DNA of 64,000 nucleotides from Huintestinicola sp050874005 (GCF_050874005.1 NZ_JBNMJV010000009.1:1-64000); one strand, 5' to 3'; counted from the stretch's first letter, positions 25,486 through 33,839 are shown. A program made the numbers and translations. Notes: a model not told the origin generated them from the sequence alone.

Positions 25486-26490
25486 TTATACGCCTATCAG
25501 GCTCTGGTCAAAAGTAAACAGGGTTTCGTTTATTTCCATAATATTATACTTTTTATTTTCAATGAAATATTTTATGATAACATCGAATTTCAGGCTGTTT
25601 GAAAGGGTATATCCTGCTTTTTCAAGCAGCTTCTGCGTTTCAAAAATATCAAGCTCAAGAGCAATAGCAAGTGCAACAGCCGTCTGTTTCTTCGGCTTAT
25701 AATTCACATCACTTCGTATCTTTGAAAAAAGCCTGCGGTCGATATTCGCCTTTTTATATACCTGAACATCGGTCATTCCCTTTTCGTCTATCATACGAAG
25801 AAGTGCTTGTGAAAAGGACTCGTCCAATGTATCAAAGTCAAAGGGCAAAGCGTCACAGCACTCAGGTTCCATAGCCTTCGAAAGCTTTTTTCCTTTGGAC
25901 AATTCAGTCCTTTTGAAATTACTTTGTATGAATGGACTGCGGCTTGCAAAGTCGGAATGTTCTTCTGCGTAATTGTCATCAATATATTTCCTGACATCAG
26001 CGATCAGCTTTTCACTGACAGATACGGCACTTTTATCGAATACTACCATAGTAATATCCATTTCATTTTCTTCAAGGAAGTCTGTGATAGCCGATACTGC
26101 TACCTCAAGAGCCTTGTCCTTCGGATAACCGTACACTCCCGATGAGATAAGCGGGAATGCTATCGACTCACATTTATAGTCTTTCGCAAGCTGCAATGAC
26201 TTTTCGTAACAGGAATAAAGCTGTTCTTTTTCACTGTTTTTACCGCCCTGCCATATGGGTCCTACTGTGTGGATTATGTATTTGCAGGGCATTTTATATC
26301 CCTTTGTGATCTTGGCATCACCCGTTTCACAGCCGCCGAGGGTACGGCACTCCTTGAGAAGCTCGGGTCCCGCAGCACGGTGAATGGCTCCGTCAACTCC
26401 TCCTCCGCCAAGCAGAGAATTATTTGCGGCATTCACAACCGCATCAACCTCTATCTTTGTTATATCATTTCTTATTATTCGAAACGGCAT
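25486..26490 (-). CDS. Macro domain fused to a helix-turn-helix-like domain
   Basis: 334 residues. Residues 1-170 form a macro domain binding ADP-ribose: VNAANNSLLGGGGVDGAIHR, and the phosphate loop SSGVYGYPKDKA. Residues about 225-325 (KGMTDVQVYKKANIDRRLFS, then LELDIFETQKLLEKAGY) look like an XRE-type helix-turn-helix plus a helical repeat. This points to a regulator or de-ADP-ribosylase tied to NAD-derived signals. The ATG at 26490 after GAGGAG is preferred over GTG 26499. It is on the same strand as the VWA gene, 79 bp upstream of it. Confidence 0.8.
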   Translation of the reverse strand: MPFRIIRNDITKIEVDAVVNAANNSLLGGGGVDGAIHRAAGPELLKECRTLGGCETGDAKITKGYKMPCKYIIHTVGPIWQGGKNSEKEQLYSCYEKSLQLAKDYKCESIAFPLISSGVYGYPKDKALEVAVSAITDFLEENEMDITMVVFDKSAVSVSEKLIADVRKYIDDNYAEEHSDFASRSPFIQSNFKRTELSKGKKLSKAMEPECCDALPFDFDTLDESFSQALLRMIDEKGMTDVQVYKKANIDRRLFSKIRSDVNYKPKKQTAVALAIALELDIFETQKLLEKAGYTLSNSLKFDVIIKYFIENKKYNIMEINETLFTFDQSLIGV

Positions 26491-26517
26491 ATGATCCACT
26501 CCTCATGAAATAATTTT

Positions 26518-27810
26518 TTAAAGCATAAACGCCGCATAAAGAGGTATTGAAATAACGTCTTCGGTCTTACCGAAATTCTTTTGAGAAAACCTTATTGCGT
26601 AGTCGGGAGAGTATTTCTGCCTGAACACACTCAGGCTTCTTGAACGAACGTGGTCACCCTTTTTGACCTCAACAGCATAGATCTTATCGTCCTTTTGAAG
26701 AACAAAATTAAGTTCAGCCTGTGAATTGGCTACTGTCCAGTAGTATAGCGGATAGTTTTTTGCCGCAAGCTGCTGGGCAATGTAGTTTTCTGTTACAGCA
26801 CCCATAAAAATGTTTGATTCACCTGTGATGATCGTATTTACAGACATATGAGATTTGTTTACAAGCAGTCCCACGTCCGACATATATATCTTAAATGAGG
26901 TCTGATCTGCATATACGGGCAGCGGCATTGTTCCCTGATCCACACGCTGACATTCCAGAGTAACACCTGCCTGTTTGAGCCATTCAAGCGATGCTCCGAA
27001 AATTGTTGAAGAACCGCCTTTCTGAACAACTTTATACTGAAACTTCTTGTTATCCTTAGCAAGCTGTGCGGGAATGGAGTTATAACAAGCACGGATCTTG
27101 ACTGCTTCGGAATTGTTTGCGTACTTTGTCATATCTGCTGTGTAGCTGTCAATAATGCTGCTCTGAACAAGTCCGGCATCAATATATGAGTTGGTTTCAA
27201 TATAGGATTTGACAGCTTCGGGCATTCCTCCTACGATAAGGTAATCGTGGTAGAGATCAAGTGCTTTGCGGTGCAGCCCCTCATTCATAGGTGACATTTT
27301 AGTATAGCACTCGGTTATCTCATCAATAAGAAAATCATTTCCCGTTGCTGTAAGAAACTCCTCAAAATCCAGAGGGTAAAGCCTTAGAACCATAACCTTT
27401 CCTACAGGAAATGAAGTCTGATTTCTGTTTATTGCAACACCGAGCAGACTTCCTGCAGCAGCAATATGATATTCGGGAGCTTCCTCACAGAAGTATTTCA
27501 GCGATGTCACAGCACGTTCACAGGACTGTATTTCATCAAGGATAATAAGTGTTTCATTTGGCAGAATACGTTCTCCTGTTTCTGCTTCAAGATACTTTAT
27601 CAGCTTTGACGGTGATATATCATCATTGAAAATTGAAGCGACCGTACCGTTGCTTTCAAGATTGATATAAACAGTGTTTTTATAGTTTTCCCTTCCGAAT
27701 TCACGGAGAATAAAGGTTTTTCCAACCTGTCTTGCACCGTTGAGGATAAGCGGCTTTCTGGTCTGCGATTTTTTCCATTCCATAAGCTGCTGTGTGATCT
27801 TTCGCTTCAT
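26518..27810 (-). CDS. ATP-binding protein, AAA_14 / DUF4143 family
   Basis: 430 residues. Walker A is NGARQVGKTF near residue 24 and Walker B is TLIILDEIQ. The C-terminal DUF4143 region includes FMGAVTENYIAQQL and YYWTVANSQAELNFVLQ, with the EVK-type nuclease-like end YAVEVKKGD. These are abundant, poorly understood ATPases of anaerobes. It has its own promoter; SD AAGGAATG precedes the ATG. Confidence 0.83.
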   Translation of the reverse strand: MKRKITQQLMEWKKSQTRKPLILNGARQVGKTFILREFGRENYKNTVYINLESNGTVASIFNDDISPSKLIKYLEAETGERILPNETLIILDEIQSCERAVTSLKYFCEEAPEYHIAAAGSLLGVAINRNQTSFPVGKVMVLRLYPLDFEEFLTATGNDFLIDEITECYTKMSPMNEGLHRKALDLYHDYLIVGGMPEAVKSYIETNSYIDAGLVQSSIIDSYTADMTKYANNSEAVKIRACYNSIPAQLAKDNKKFQYKVVQKGGSSTIFGASLEWLKQAGVTLECQRVDQGTMPLPVYADQTSFKIYMSDVGLLVNKSHMSVNTIITGESNIFMGAVTENYIAQQLAAKNYPLYYWTVANSQAELNFVLQKDDKIYAVEVKKGDHVRSRSLSVFRQKYSPDYAIRFSQKNFGKTEDVISIPLYAAFML

Positions 27811-27853
27811 TCTATCATTCCTTCCGGATATAGTCTGCTCTTTTCTTGATAAT

Positions 27854-27882
27854 ATTATACCATCATCAAGCTGTTAAGTCAA
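27854..27882 (-). promoter_or_regulatory. Promoter of the DUF4143 ATPase gene
   Basis: Minus strand: TTGACT (27877-27882), 17-bp spacer, TATAAT (27854-27859). Confidence 0.7.
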
Positions 27883-27990
27883 TAAAAATCTGAAAAAACA
27901 AGAATAAAATTGAGTTATCTTTATTATCCATGCAGTAAATACATATCCATCGAAAAAATCCTGACAATGAATTTTCTAATCTGTTTTTCA

Positions 27991-28019
27991 TTGACATACA
28001 GGAAAAATCTATGTATAAT
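27991..28019 (+). promoter_or_regulatory. Consensus promoter of the TerD-AIM24 operon
   Basis: TTGACA (27991-27996), exact 17-bp spacer, TATAAT (28014-28019). The ATG at 28011 falls within this promoter and therefore cannot be the start codon of the downstream gene. Confidence 0.8.
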
Positions 28020-28052
28020 TATTATAACGAAAAAAGTGAAAGGGAGGATTTT

Positions 28053-28910
28053 GTGTTAAAGATTCCCGAAAAAATACATCAGCCATATACATCACGGGAT
28101 ATTTCGGAACTGAACAAAGTGTACAGCAGCTGCATTGTAAATTCATCTAATGTAAATAGCCTTAACAGAATAACCTCTGACCCGTCCGCACAGAATACGG
28201 GAAATGCCATTCGGAATACGCCCCGTCAGAGTGTTCCGCAGAATACGGGAAATGTCGCTCAGACTGTACCCCGTCAGAGTGTTCCGCAGAATACGGGAAA
28301 TACCGCTCAGAATGTACCCCGTCAGACAGCACCGCTGCCTGTGAACAAGCCTATACCGTCATTCTCCAAGCCGCTGAAAAAAGGCATGAAGGTACCGCTG
28401 TTCCCACAGGGAAATGTTTCTCCCATCAAAGCGGGTATCGGCTGGAAGGTCAATGACAGTCGATGTGATGTTGATGCTTCGGCTTTTCTTCTTGGCGTGA
28501 ATGAAAAAGTCATTTCCGAGGACTGGTTTGTGTTTTACAGTCAGCCTCAGAGTCCCGACAGGAGTATCGTTTACAATATGAGCGATCCCGTTTATCAGAA
28601 ATCCTTTGATATTGATCTTCATAAGCTTAACAGTGACGTTCAGAAAATCGTTTTTGTTGTGACAATAGATGAAGCACTGAAAAAAGCCTTGAATTTCGGT
28701 ATGCTAAGCGATGTTTACCTGAAGATGACCGATATTTCGGGCAATGAACTGCTGAGCTTCTGCCTGACCGAATATTACAGCAATGTCACATCAATGATGA
28801 TAGGTGAGATATATAACAATAAGGGGCAATGGAAATTCAGTGCCATTGGCAACGGTATTGCCCGTGATCTTGAAGGATTATGCAATTTTTACGGAATAGA
28901 AGTAATATGA
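28053..28910 (+). CDS. TerD-family protein with N-terminal 16-residue repeats
   Basis: 285 residues from a GTG start with AGGGAGG five bases upstream. Residues about 45-95 are three copies of a 16-residue unit (PQNTGN..., PRQSV). Then comes a TerD domain: IKAGIGWKVNDSRCDVDASAFLLG, and later FDIDLHKLNSDVQKIVFVVTID. TerD proteins bind calcium and belong to tellurite and general stress systems; the Asp-rich motif here retains the acidic residues. The repeat region is probably a disordered linker. The AIM24 gene follows 15 bp on. Confidence 0.82.
   Translation: MLKIPEKIHQPYTSRDISELNKVYSSCIVNSSNVNSLNRITSDPSAQNTGNAIRNTPRQSVPQNTGNVAQTVPRQSVPQNTGNTAQNVPRQTAPLPVNKPIPSFSKPLKKGMKVPLFPQGNVSPIKAGIGWKVNDSRCDVDASAFLLGVNEKVISEDWFVFYSQPQSPDRSIVYNMSDPVYQKSFDIDLHKLNSDVQKIVFVVTIDEALKKALNFGMLSDVYLKMTDISGNELLSFCLTEYYSNVTSMMIGEIYNNKGQWKFSAIGNGIARDLEGLCNFYGIEVI
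28191..28334 (+). repeat. Three tandem 48-bp repeats inside the TerD-like gene
   Basis: Unit begins CAGAATACGGGAAAT and is in frame (16 codons). Copies sit at 28191-28238, 28239-28286 and 28287-28334, the last diverging at its end. Copy number could vary by slippage without breaking the frame. Confidence 0.85.
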
Positions 28911-28925
28911 TATGGAGGAAATAAA

Positions 28926-29630
28926 ATGATCACATTTGATGTAGTTAATGAGCTTACACTACGGGTAACTTGTAAGGGAACGGATTCCCTGTTTGTCAAA
29001 AAAGGCGCTTTTATCGCCGGAGAGTGCATGGGTCAGAAGAATTACACATTTGAAAAGGTACTGCTCGGTCCTCAGCAGGATCTTGGAGCTGCGATTCTCG
29101 GCTCCCTTGTGAGAAGAGTGACGGGTGAAAATATCCCTCTTATGAAGGTAAATCTGAACGGAAATTCAGTTACATACTATGCCAGCTACAGTCAGCACGT
29201 TATAGTGTACAAGCTTGAACAGGGCGAAACTATATCGGTGGAGTCGGAAAATATCCTTGCATTTACTCCCGACTGTGATTACAGTGTCAGATTCATAGGT
29301 GTAGGTGTTCTCTCACAGAAGGGTCTTGCAACAACAACACTCACAGCAAGAGGACCCAATTCCTGCGTTGCTGTACTTTCAAACGGAAATCCTCTCATTA
29401 TCAGCAATGTGGAAACAGGTGCTTCCTTAGCGGCTGACCCCGATGCGGTCATCTGCTGGGTGGGCAGAGGACATTGCGATCCTTCTGTTACAGTTGATGT
29501 GTCATGGAAAAATCTGATAGGTCAGCATTCGGGCGAATCCTATCAGTTTGAGTGGAACCCCGGAAACAGAGTTACCGTAATGATACAGCCCTCGGAAAGA
29601 AGCGGCGGTATCAGCGTCAGCATGGACTGA
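28926..29630 (+). CDS. AIM24 / DUF124 family protein
   Basis: 234 residues with the AIM24-family beta-sandwich pattern: FVKKGAFIAGEC, TGENIPLMKVNLNG, and VVLSNGNPL-like AVLSNGNPLII, plus the repeated Gly-rich turns. Bacterial members are soluble, trimeric beta proteins of unknown role that recur beside TerD and VWA genes. SD GGAGG lies before the ATG. Second gene of the TerD operon, ended by a strong terminator. Confidence 0.8.
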   Translation: MITFDVVNELTLRVTCKGTDSLFVKKGAFIAGECMGQKNYTFEKVLLGPQQDLGAAILGSLVRRVTGENIPLMKVNLNGNSVTYYASYSQHVIVYKLEQGETISVESENILAFTPDCDYSVRFIGVGVLSQKGLATTTLTARGPNSCVAVLSNGNPLIISNVETGASLAADPDAVICWVGRGHCDPSVTVDVSWKNLIGQHSGESYQFEWNPGNRVTVMIQPSERSGGISVSMD

Positions 29631-29669
29631 TACCAAGGCTTGCGAAAATATCTTCCATTGACACAAAAG

Positions 29670-29702
29670 CCCTCTGCCTTATGGCAGAGGGTCATATTTT
29701 TT
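29670..29702 (+). terminator. Terminator of the TerD-AIM24 operon
   Basis: Perfect CCCTCTGCC / GGCAGAGGG hairpin with a 4-base loop (29670-29691), then TCATATTTTTT. Confidence 0.85.
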
Positions 29703-29716
29703 GCAGGCAAAAGAGA

Positions 29717-30127
29717 TTATGTCCAATCACTTTCAGCTTCACTAAGTTTTTTCCGTAATGTGTTCTCCAGAACAATAAAAGCAGGGATAAAGCTGTCACG
29801 GATAAGAAGAATCATTTCATCAACTTCATCTTCATTATAAACGTGAACTGAGGTGTTACGTTTCTTTAACATCAGTAACCATACAGCAGAGTCATCAACA
29901 AACCCCAGCCTATAACCGAGCTGAAGTATCTCTCTGGGCGAGCCTGTTGACGCTTCCTCTGCGCCGTGGAGCTTTAGTACCTCCTGCAAAGCTTTCCACG
30001 CAAGTTCAAATGTAAGATTAAACTGACCGATAACGCCTGTCCTGTATATCTCATTATTATCAGCAAGCTTAAAATCTGCATTTTTAAGCACGTTAAGGCA
30101 ATTTGAAAAATTATCAAGCTTTTTCAT
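29717..30127 (-). CDS. HEPN-like, nucleotidyltransferase substrate-binding protein (HI0074 family)
   Basis: 136 residues, all-helical, with FNLTFELAWKALQEVLKLHG and SPREILQLGYRLGFVDD, typical of the HI0074 substrate-binding subunits that pair with minimal nucleotidyltransferases. Its start overlaps the MNT gene by 14 bp. Family pairs act as toxin-antitoxin modules in which MNT modifies HEPN. The RNase-type R-x4-6-H motif is not obvious here, so it may be a non-RNase HEPN. Confidence 0.8.
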   Translation of the reverse strand: MKKLDNFSNCLNVLKNADFKLADNNEIYRTGVIGQFNLTFELAWKALQEVLKLHGAEEASTGSPREILQLGYRLGFVDDSAVWLLMLKKRNTSVHVYNEDEVDEMILLIRDSFIPAFIVLENTLRKKLSEAESDWT

Positions 30128-30404
30128 AGATCACAATGCCGTACCTTTCTATTTCTTCTTTAAGATCATTGGAAATTCCATGGTCAACATCAACAACGTC
30201 AAAGGATAAAAGTGAATGGGTCTTCTCTTTAATATCCCAATAGAATGAATCAAAATCTCCGCCATAAACAGCAATATCTACATCGCTTCTATCCGTATTA
30301 GTTCCTTTCGCACGGGAACCGAAAAGAATTACCTTATCAACAGAGTTTTTCAGGGCAAATGCAGTTATATCTTTGAAAACTCTATCCGGAAGATCATATT
30401 TCAT
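30114..30404 (-). CDS. Minimal nucleotidyltransferase (MNT), antitoxin-like
   Basis: 96 residues with the polymerase-beta signature FGSRAKGTNTDRSDVDIAVYG near residue 27, giving the GSRARG and DxD metal motifs. It pairs with the overlapping HEPN-like gene; MNT antitoxins AMPylate their HEPN partner in characterised systems. Located within the accessory island. SD GGGGGC lies ten bases upstream. Confidence 0.85.
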   Translation of the reverse strand: MKYDLPDRVFKDITAFALKNSVDKVILFGSRAKGTNTDRSDVDIAVYGGDFDSFYWDIKEKTHSLLSFDVVDVDHGISNDLKEEIERYGIVIYEKA

Positions 30405-30526
30405 ATACTATTGCCCCCTGTTTCCATTTGAAAAATAAAGTACTTAAATAGCAGAAGATTGTTTATTTCATTATATCATCAATAAAAAATAAAGTCAATA
30501 ATAATGTATTCATCAGTCAGCATTCT

Positions 30527-30799
30527 TTATTCGATAATCTCAAATTCATAATCTCCGTGAACGGGAATATTCTTCGATTCGATACGATCAACAGAACCCC
30601 ATCTGAGACTTTCAAGTGAATCGACAAGGGCATCAATATCCTTTGCCCTTCCCTCAGCCTCCATCTCAACAGAGCCGTCATCAAGATTTCTTACCCAGCC
30701 GGATATGCCATAATTTCTTGCAATATAACAGGCTGTGTATCTGAAGCCTACTCCCTGTACATAGCCATGAAAGATAATATACCTGCGTACTTTCTCCAT
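30527..30799 (-). CDS. acyP: Acylphosphatase
   Basis: 90 residues. The signature GYVQGVGFRYTACYIARNYGI carries the catalytic Arg, and the WVRNLDDGSVEMEAEG segment carries the catalytic Asn. It hydrolyses acyl phosphates. It is 17 bp downstream of HipA-like gene 2 on the same strand, so the two are probably co-transcribed. The 3' 80 bp of the gene are duplicated at 34248-34327. Confidence 0.9.
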   Translation of the reverse strand: MEKVRRYIIFHGYVQGVGFRYTACYIARNYGISGWVRNLDDGSVEMEAEGRAKDIDALVDSLESLRWGSVDRIESKNIPVHGDYEFEIIE

Positions 30800-30815
30800 A
30801 ATGCTCGTCCTTTCC

Positions 30816-31901
30816 CTATGCGAGAATGCTGTCTATCTGCCTGTATACTATCCTGCTAAGAAGGTCAAGTCGTTCCTGATCGACAGATATTTTTGGATGC
30901 TGTGAGAAAGTGAAGCCTTTTAGATTTTTGAGCTCCTGTCGGATATCATCAGTCAACAGTCCCCTTGCGGTGAAAATAAAGTCAGAGCCAATGGACGGTT
31001 TTATCTTTTTCAGGTACCAATCAATATTTTTAAGCTGATCATTATCGAGGTCAAAACATAAGGAGCGGTTATTATCAAACACAGGAGCCATTCTTATGAC
31101 TTCCATAGAGTCATTATCCATAAGCACTCCGAAATTGCCCAAATGTCTGTCGATATTCAGAATAAGGCTGTCGAATATACACATACGTCTGAAAGCATTG
31201 CCACTGCCGATACGCTCAAAGTAATCGAGTAATGAAGCTATTGATTTCCCCCCCGTAACTACTCGTCCTGCCTTGACAAGTCCGAAATGCTCATCTGTGA
31301 AGAGTCGGCACTTGCTGACAAGCTTATGGTGAAGGAAATCCATATCATAAGATACATACTCATTACAGATGATCTCTGCAAGCTGTGAGGCGAGATATTC
31401 CGATAACGGCTCAAGCTCAAATGTGGCACTTCCGCTTTTACAGAGGTAGATCCCGTCAGATTCCCTTACCCAGCATTTTGCGTATGAGCCGTCCGTTCCG
31501 AATTCGGGTGAAGTTGATGAAAGATCGGTATCACTTATAGCTCCATCGAATGCGGCATTTGCTATCATTTCATCAAATGAATTGCTGTAAAGGGATACAT
31601 CTGCCCATTTAAGGCTGCTCCCTTCTTCCTTTACCCAGAAGGTATCGTTGAGAGAAACTGCGTGAGTGACCCGAATAAATCCATCGATATCAGTACAGCC
31701 GTATCTTTCAAGCAGCTGCTCAATGTGCTTTCGGTGCTTGGGAGCTTTTCGTCTGTCAAGGAAAGTGAAAAGATCGACATAGCCTAAAGGTCTTAGGTCA
31801 GTGAACCACTCAAGCTCGGAAAGCTGAACTTCATCGTATTCATCACGTTCACAGCTGAACAGGAGCCAGGGGGTGTCTTTATTCATAAGAACATATGTCA
31901 T
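30816..31901 (-). CDS. HipA-like Ser/Thr kinase domain protein 2
   Basis: 361 residues, a divergent paralogue of the protein at 23479-24639. Its catalytic segment is NIDRHLGNFGVL and its metal site FDNNRSLCFD. The shared N-terminal module starts with DTPWLLFS and includes SLNDTFWVKEE. No HipB-like gene is adjacent. Its operon partner is acylphosphatase. SD AAGGAAGTGAG precedes the ATG. The two paralogues point away from each other at the ends of the island. Confidence 0.8.
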   Translation of the reverse strand: MTYVLMNKDTPWLLFSCERDEYDEVQLSELEWFTDLRPLGYVDLFTFLDRRKAPKHRKHIEQLLERYGCTDIDGFIRVTHAVSLNDTFWVKEEGSSLKWADVSLYSNSFDEMIANAAFDGAISDTDLSSTSPEFGTDGSYAKCWVRESDGIYLCKSGSATFELEPLSEYLASQLAEIICNEYVSYDMDFLHHKLVSKCRLFTDEHFGLVKAGRVVTGGKSIASLLDYFERIGSGNAFRRMCIFDSLILNIDRHLGNFGVLMDNDSMEVIRMAPVFDNNRSLCFDLDNDQLKNIDWYLKKIKPSIGSDFIFTARGLLTDDIRQELKNLKGFTFSQHPKISVDQERLDLLSRIVYRQIDSILA

Positions 31902-32041
31902 TTTCTCACTTCCTTAGAATGGATTTATATTGTTATGATTATACCACATATATTTGTGACTGTCAAATATGGCTGATATGAAGCAATCGAATTTCATAAT
32001 GTTTCATTTATATATTTTTATTATGTATCAATGCTTAATCA

Positions 32042-32090
32042 CATCATACCATTCTGCCGATTGGCGGAACGGTATGATGTGTTCTTTTAT
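32042..32090 (+). terminator. Long hairpin between the island and the small-ORF cassette
   Basis: A 17-bp stem (32042-32058 with 32063-32079; outer arm CATCATACC / GGTATGATG, two wobble pairs inside) followed by TTCTTTTATTT. No gene on either strand obviously ends here, so it may be a relic terminator. Apart from it, 31902-32198 shows no gene or promoter that I can support. Confidence 0.55.
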
Positions 32091-32198
32091 TTCCATAAAT
32101 ATATCCTTTTTAAGGAACTAAAAAAGGAACCTTTTATGGGGTGGAATAAGAATTGATATATTCTGCCGAATTATGTAAAATTATGTTGAAGGGAGTGA

Positions 32199-32540
32199 AC
32201 GACCACGAATATCGATTTAGACAACCTTGATGAAACCGGTATCTATGAAGCACTTGGCGTTGAAGGTCACGAAGATGATGCGCTTAATGACAGCTATCTC
32301 GATCTTTACGAACTTCTGGGCAAAGAAGCTATGCTGAAGCTGTTCAAGCATTTCCGAGGGGACAAGATTGAATGTCCTATGAGAATGTACCGTGCGGAAT
32401 ACATAGCCGACCTTGCCAAGCAGACAACCGACAGACGTGAACGTGCTAAGATTGCCCGTGCGGGTGGATATACCATTAAATTCATTGAGGGTATACTCAG
32501 CAAGCGTAAAAATGAAAATGATGGTAAAGGAGAAATGTGA
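32199..32540 (+). CDS. Mor-activator-like DNA-binding protein without a standard start
   Basis: An open frame of 113 codons running NIDLDNLDETGIYEALGV ... LYELLGKEAMLKLFKHFRGD. The latter half resembles Mor/DNA-binding phage regulators with a C-terminal helix-turn-helix. Reading in frame, no ATG/GTG/TTG occurs near the AAGGGAG at 32189-32195; codons there are ACG ACC ACG. Either a non-standard start is used or the start was lost; an internal ATG lies at 32331. First of five closely spaced small genes. Confidence 0.5.
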   Translation, partial: TTTNIDLDNLDETGIYEALGVEGHEDDALNDSYLDLYELLGKEAMLKLFKHFRGDKIECPMRMYRAEYIADLAKQTTDRRERAKIARAGGYTIKFIEGILSKRKNENDGKGEM

Positions 32541-32541
32541 A

Positions 32542-32757
32542 ATGTCAAAGATGAGATTACATCCCAAAAATCATAAAAATTGTATTTTCTGTACGAATTG
32601 GATGGGAAATACAGAATTAAGGTTTATAAGTACTATGGTTGGTTATGAATTTGAAGCATCCGCTAAGGGCAAATGTTTACATGGTTCTGAGCACCCTGCT
32701 TCTTATGGTTGCACAAGATTTTTTGAGCCAAATAGCCAAGCCAAAAAACTTATGTAA
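32542..32757 (+). CDS. Small Cys-containing protein, unknown
   Basis: 71 residues with NCIFCTNW and later GKCLHGSE and YGCTRF, a spaced four-Cys pattern plus His that could bind zinc. SD AAAGGAG lies 11 bases upstream, inside the end of the preceding gene. I do not recognise the family. It is lower in GC than the core genes, as is the rest of the cassette. Confidence 0.6.
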   Translation: MSKMRLHPKNHKNCIFCTNWMGNTELRFISTMVGYEFEASAKGKCLHGSEHPASYGCTRFFEPNSQAKKLM

Positions 32758-32779
32758 GTGAGTTGTGGTGATATAAAGT

Positions 32780-33244
32780 ATGGGACTATTTGATATACTA
32801 GAAAAAGCATATTCCAAATTTGAAGAATATTCCCCACAAGTAATGGATGCAATGATGAAAGAAATGGAAAATATAGAAAAGAAACGAGAAAAAACTGAAA
32901 GGAAGATTGATGAAAAAAAAGAAACATATGAGGGATTCACATTAAGGCAGCTAAATAAAAAACTTTCTCTGCTTAAGCCCAAAAATGATCCCAATTACAG
33001 TTTGAAAAAAACAGCAATTTCCAGAATAGTCCGAGAACGTGAATGTCAAATTAATCACTATATGAGCGAATACTCTGGATTACCAAGTTCTATCTTGAAA
33101 TTGGAACGCACGAATGTTATTAATGGCAGAGCCAATTATGGGAATGAGTCCTTCAGATGTCAGGAATTAACTGAAGTTGAAGCTGAAATCAGGTTAATTG
33201 CAATAGACAAAATACTTAGTGAAAGAAAAAACGGAGAATATTAA
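32780..33244 (+). CDS. Hypothetical coiled-coil protein
   Basis: 154 residues. The first half is Lys/Glu-rich and likely coiled-coil (about 18-60); the second has no motif I recognise. AT-rich codon use contrasts with core genes nearby. It sits between two other small genes with short gaps (22 and 17 bp), so co-transcription is likely. Function unknown. Confidence 0.6.
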   Translation: MGLFDILEKAYSKFEEYSPQVMDAMMKEMENIEKKREKTERKIDEKKETYEGFTLRQLNKKLSLLKPKNDPNYSLKKTAISRIVRERECQINHYMSEYSGLPSSILKLERTNVINGRANYGNESFRCQELTEVEAEIRLIAIDKILSERKNGEY

Positions 33245-33261
33245 TTAAGGAGATGTTAGAT

Positions 33262-33570
33262 ATGTTATTTGGTCCAAAGAAACTTCCGAGAATTCCCGGT
33301 GATCTTGTTTCCTACATTCAGATTGAAACAGAGGCTATCAAGGATTACAACGATAAGCAGATGATATCCAGCTATTGCCTCAGCAAGCTTAAAACTGTTG
33401 AATGGTATATTGATCTGCTTAGACATGGTTCTGAAAAGTATATTGTTCCGCATAGGCGTGAAGAGCTGGAGTATATCCGTGACCAGCTCCGTGCTTGTCA
33501 CAGAGAGATCATGGCTGTAAAGATCAAAAAAACTAATAGCAGTCCATATCCTAAAGGCTATGAAGGGTGA
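33262..33570 (+). CDS. Hypothetical small protein
   Basis: 102 residues beginning MLFGPKKLPRIPGD. An ATG at 33253 is also in frame, but AAGGAG ends at 33251, so the ATG at 33262 is better spaced. Helical and charged, no recognised motif. Fourth gene of the small-ORF cassette. Confidence 0.6.
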   Translation: MLFGPKKLPRIPGDLVSYIQIETEAIKDYNDKQMISSYCLSKLKTVEWYIDLLRHGSEKYIVPHRREELEYIRDQLRACHREIMAVKIKKTNSSPYPKGYEG

Positions 33571-33644
33571 CAGAGCAAACTTTGAATGGGAGAGCACCTG
33601 CTCTCCCATTCATGCTATATTTATTCAATAGAGGTGAAACATAA

Positions 33645-33839
33645 ATGAAAAATATTCCTCCTTGCAACAAGTGTCCATATAAACTTGGACTAATCCAGAC
33701 ACTAAAGAATCCATGCCCGCAGTGTAAAATTGAAGGGTATAAAATGATTGATGTATTCAGAAGTCAGACAGGATATTTTGGCTCAGAAGAAATTATACAT
33801 GAATCAAATAAAAGCAAAAGAATGAAAAATGGGATCTGA
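33645..33839 (+). CDS. Small zinc-finger-like protein
   Basis: 64 residues with two CxxC pairs, PCNKCPY and PCPQCK, spaced 16 residues apart, as in small zinc ribbons. SD AGAGGTG is upstream. Last gene of the cassette before a terminator. Function unknown; such proteins are common in phages and integrative elements. Confidence 0.6.
   Translation: MKNIPPCNKCPYKLGLIQTLKNPCPQCKIEGYKMIDVFRSQTGYFGSEEIIHESNKSKRMKNGI

Noticed and set aside
28011..28052. ATG at 28011 as start of the TerD-like gene
   Set aside because: It lies between the -35 and -10 boxes of a consensus promoter; GTG at 28053 has a proper SD.
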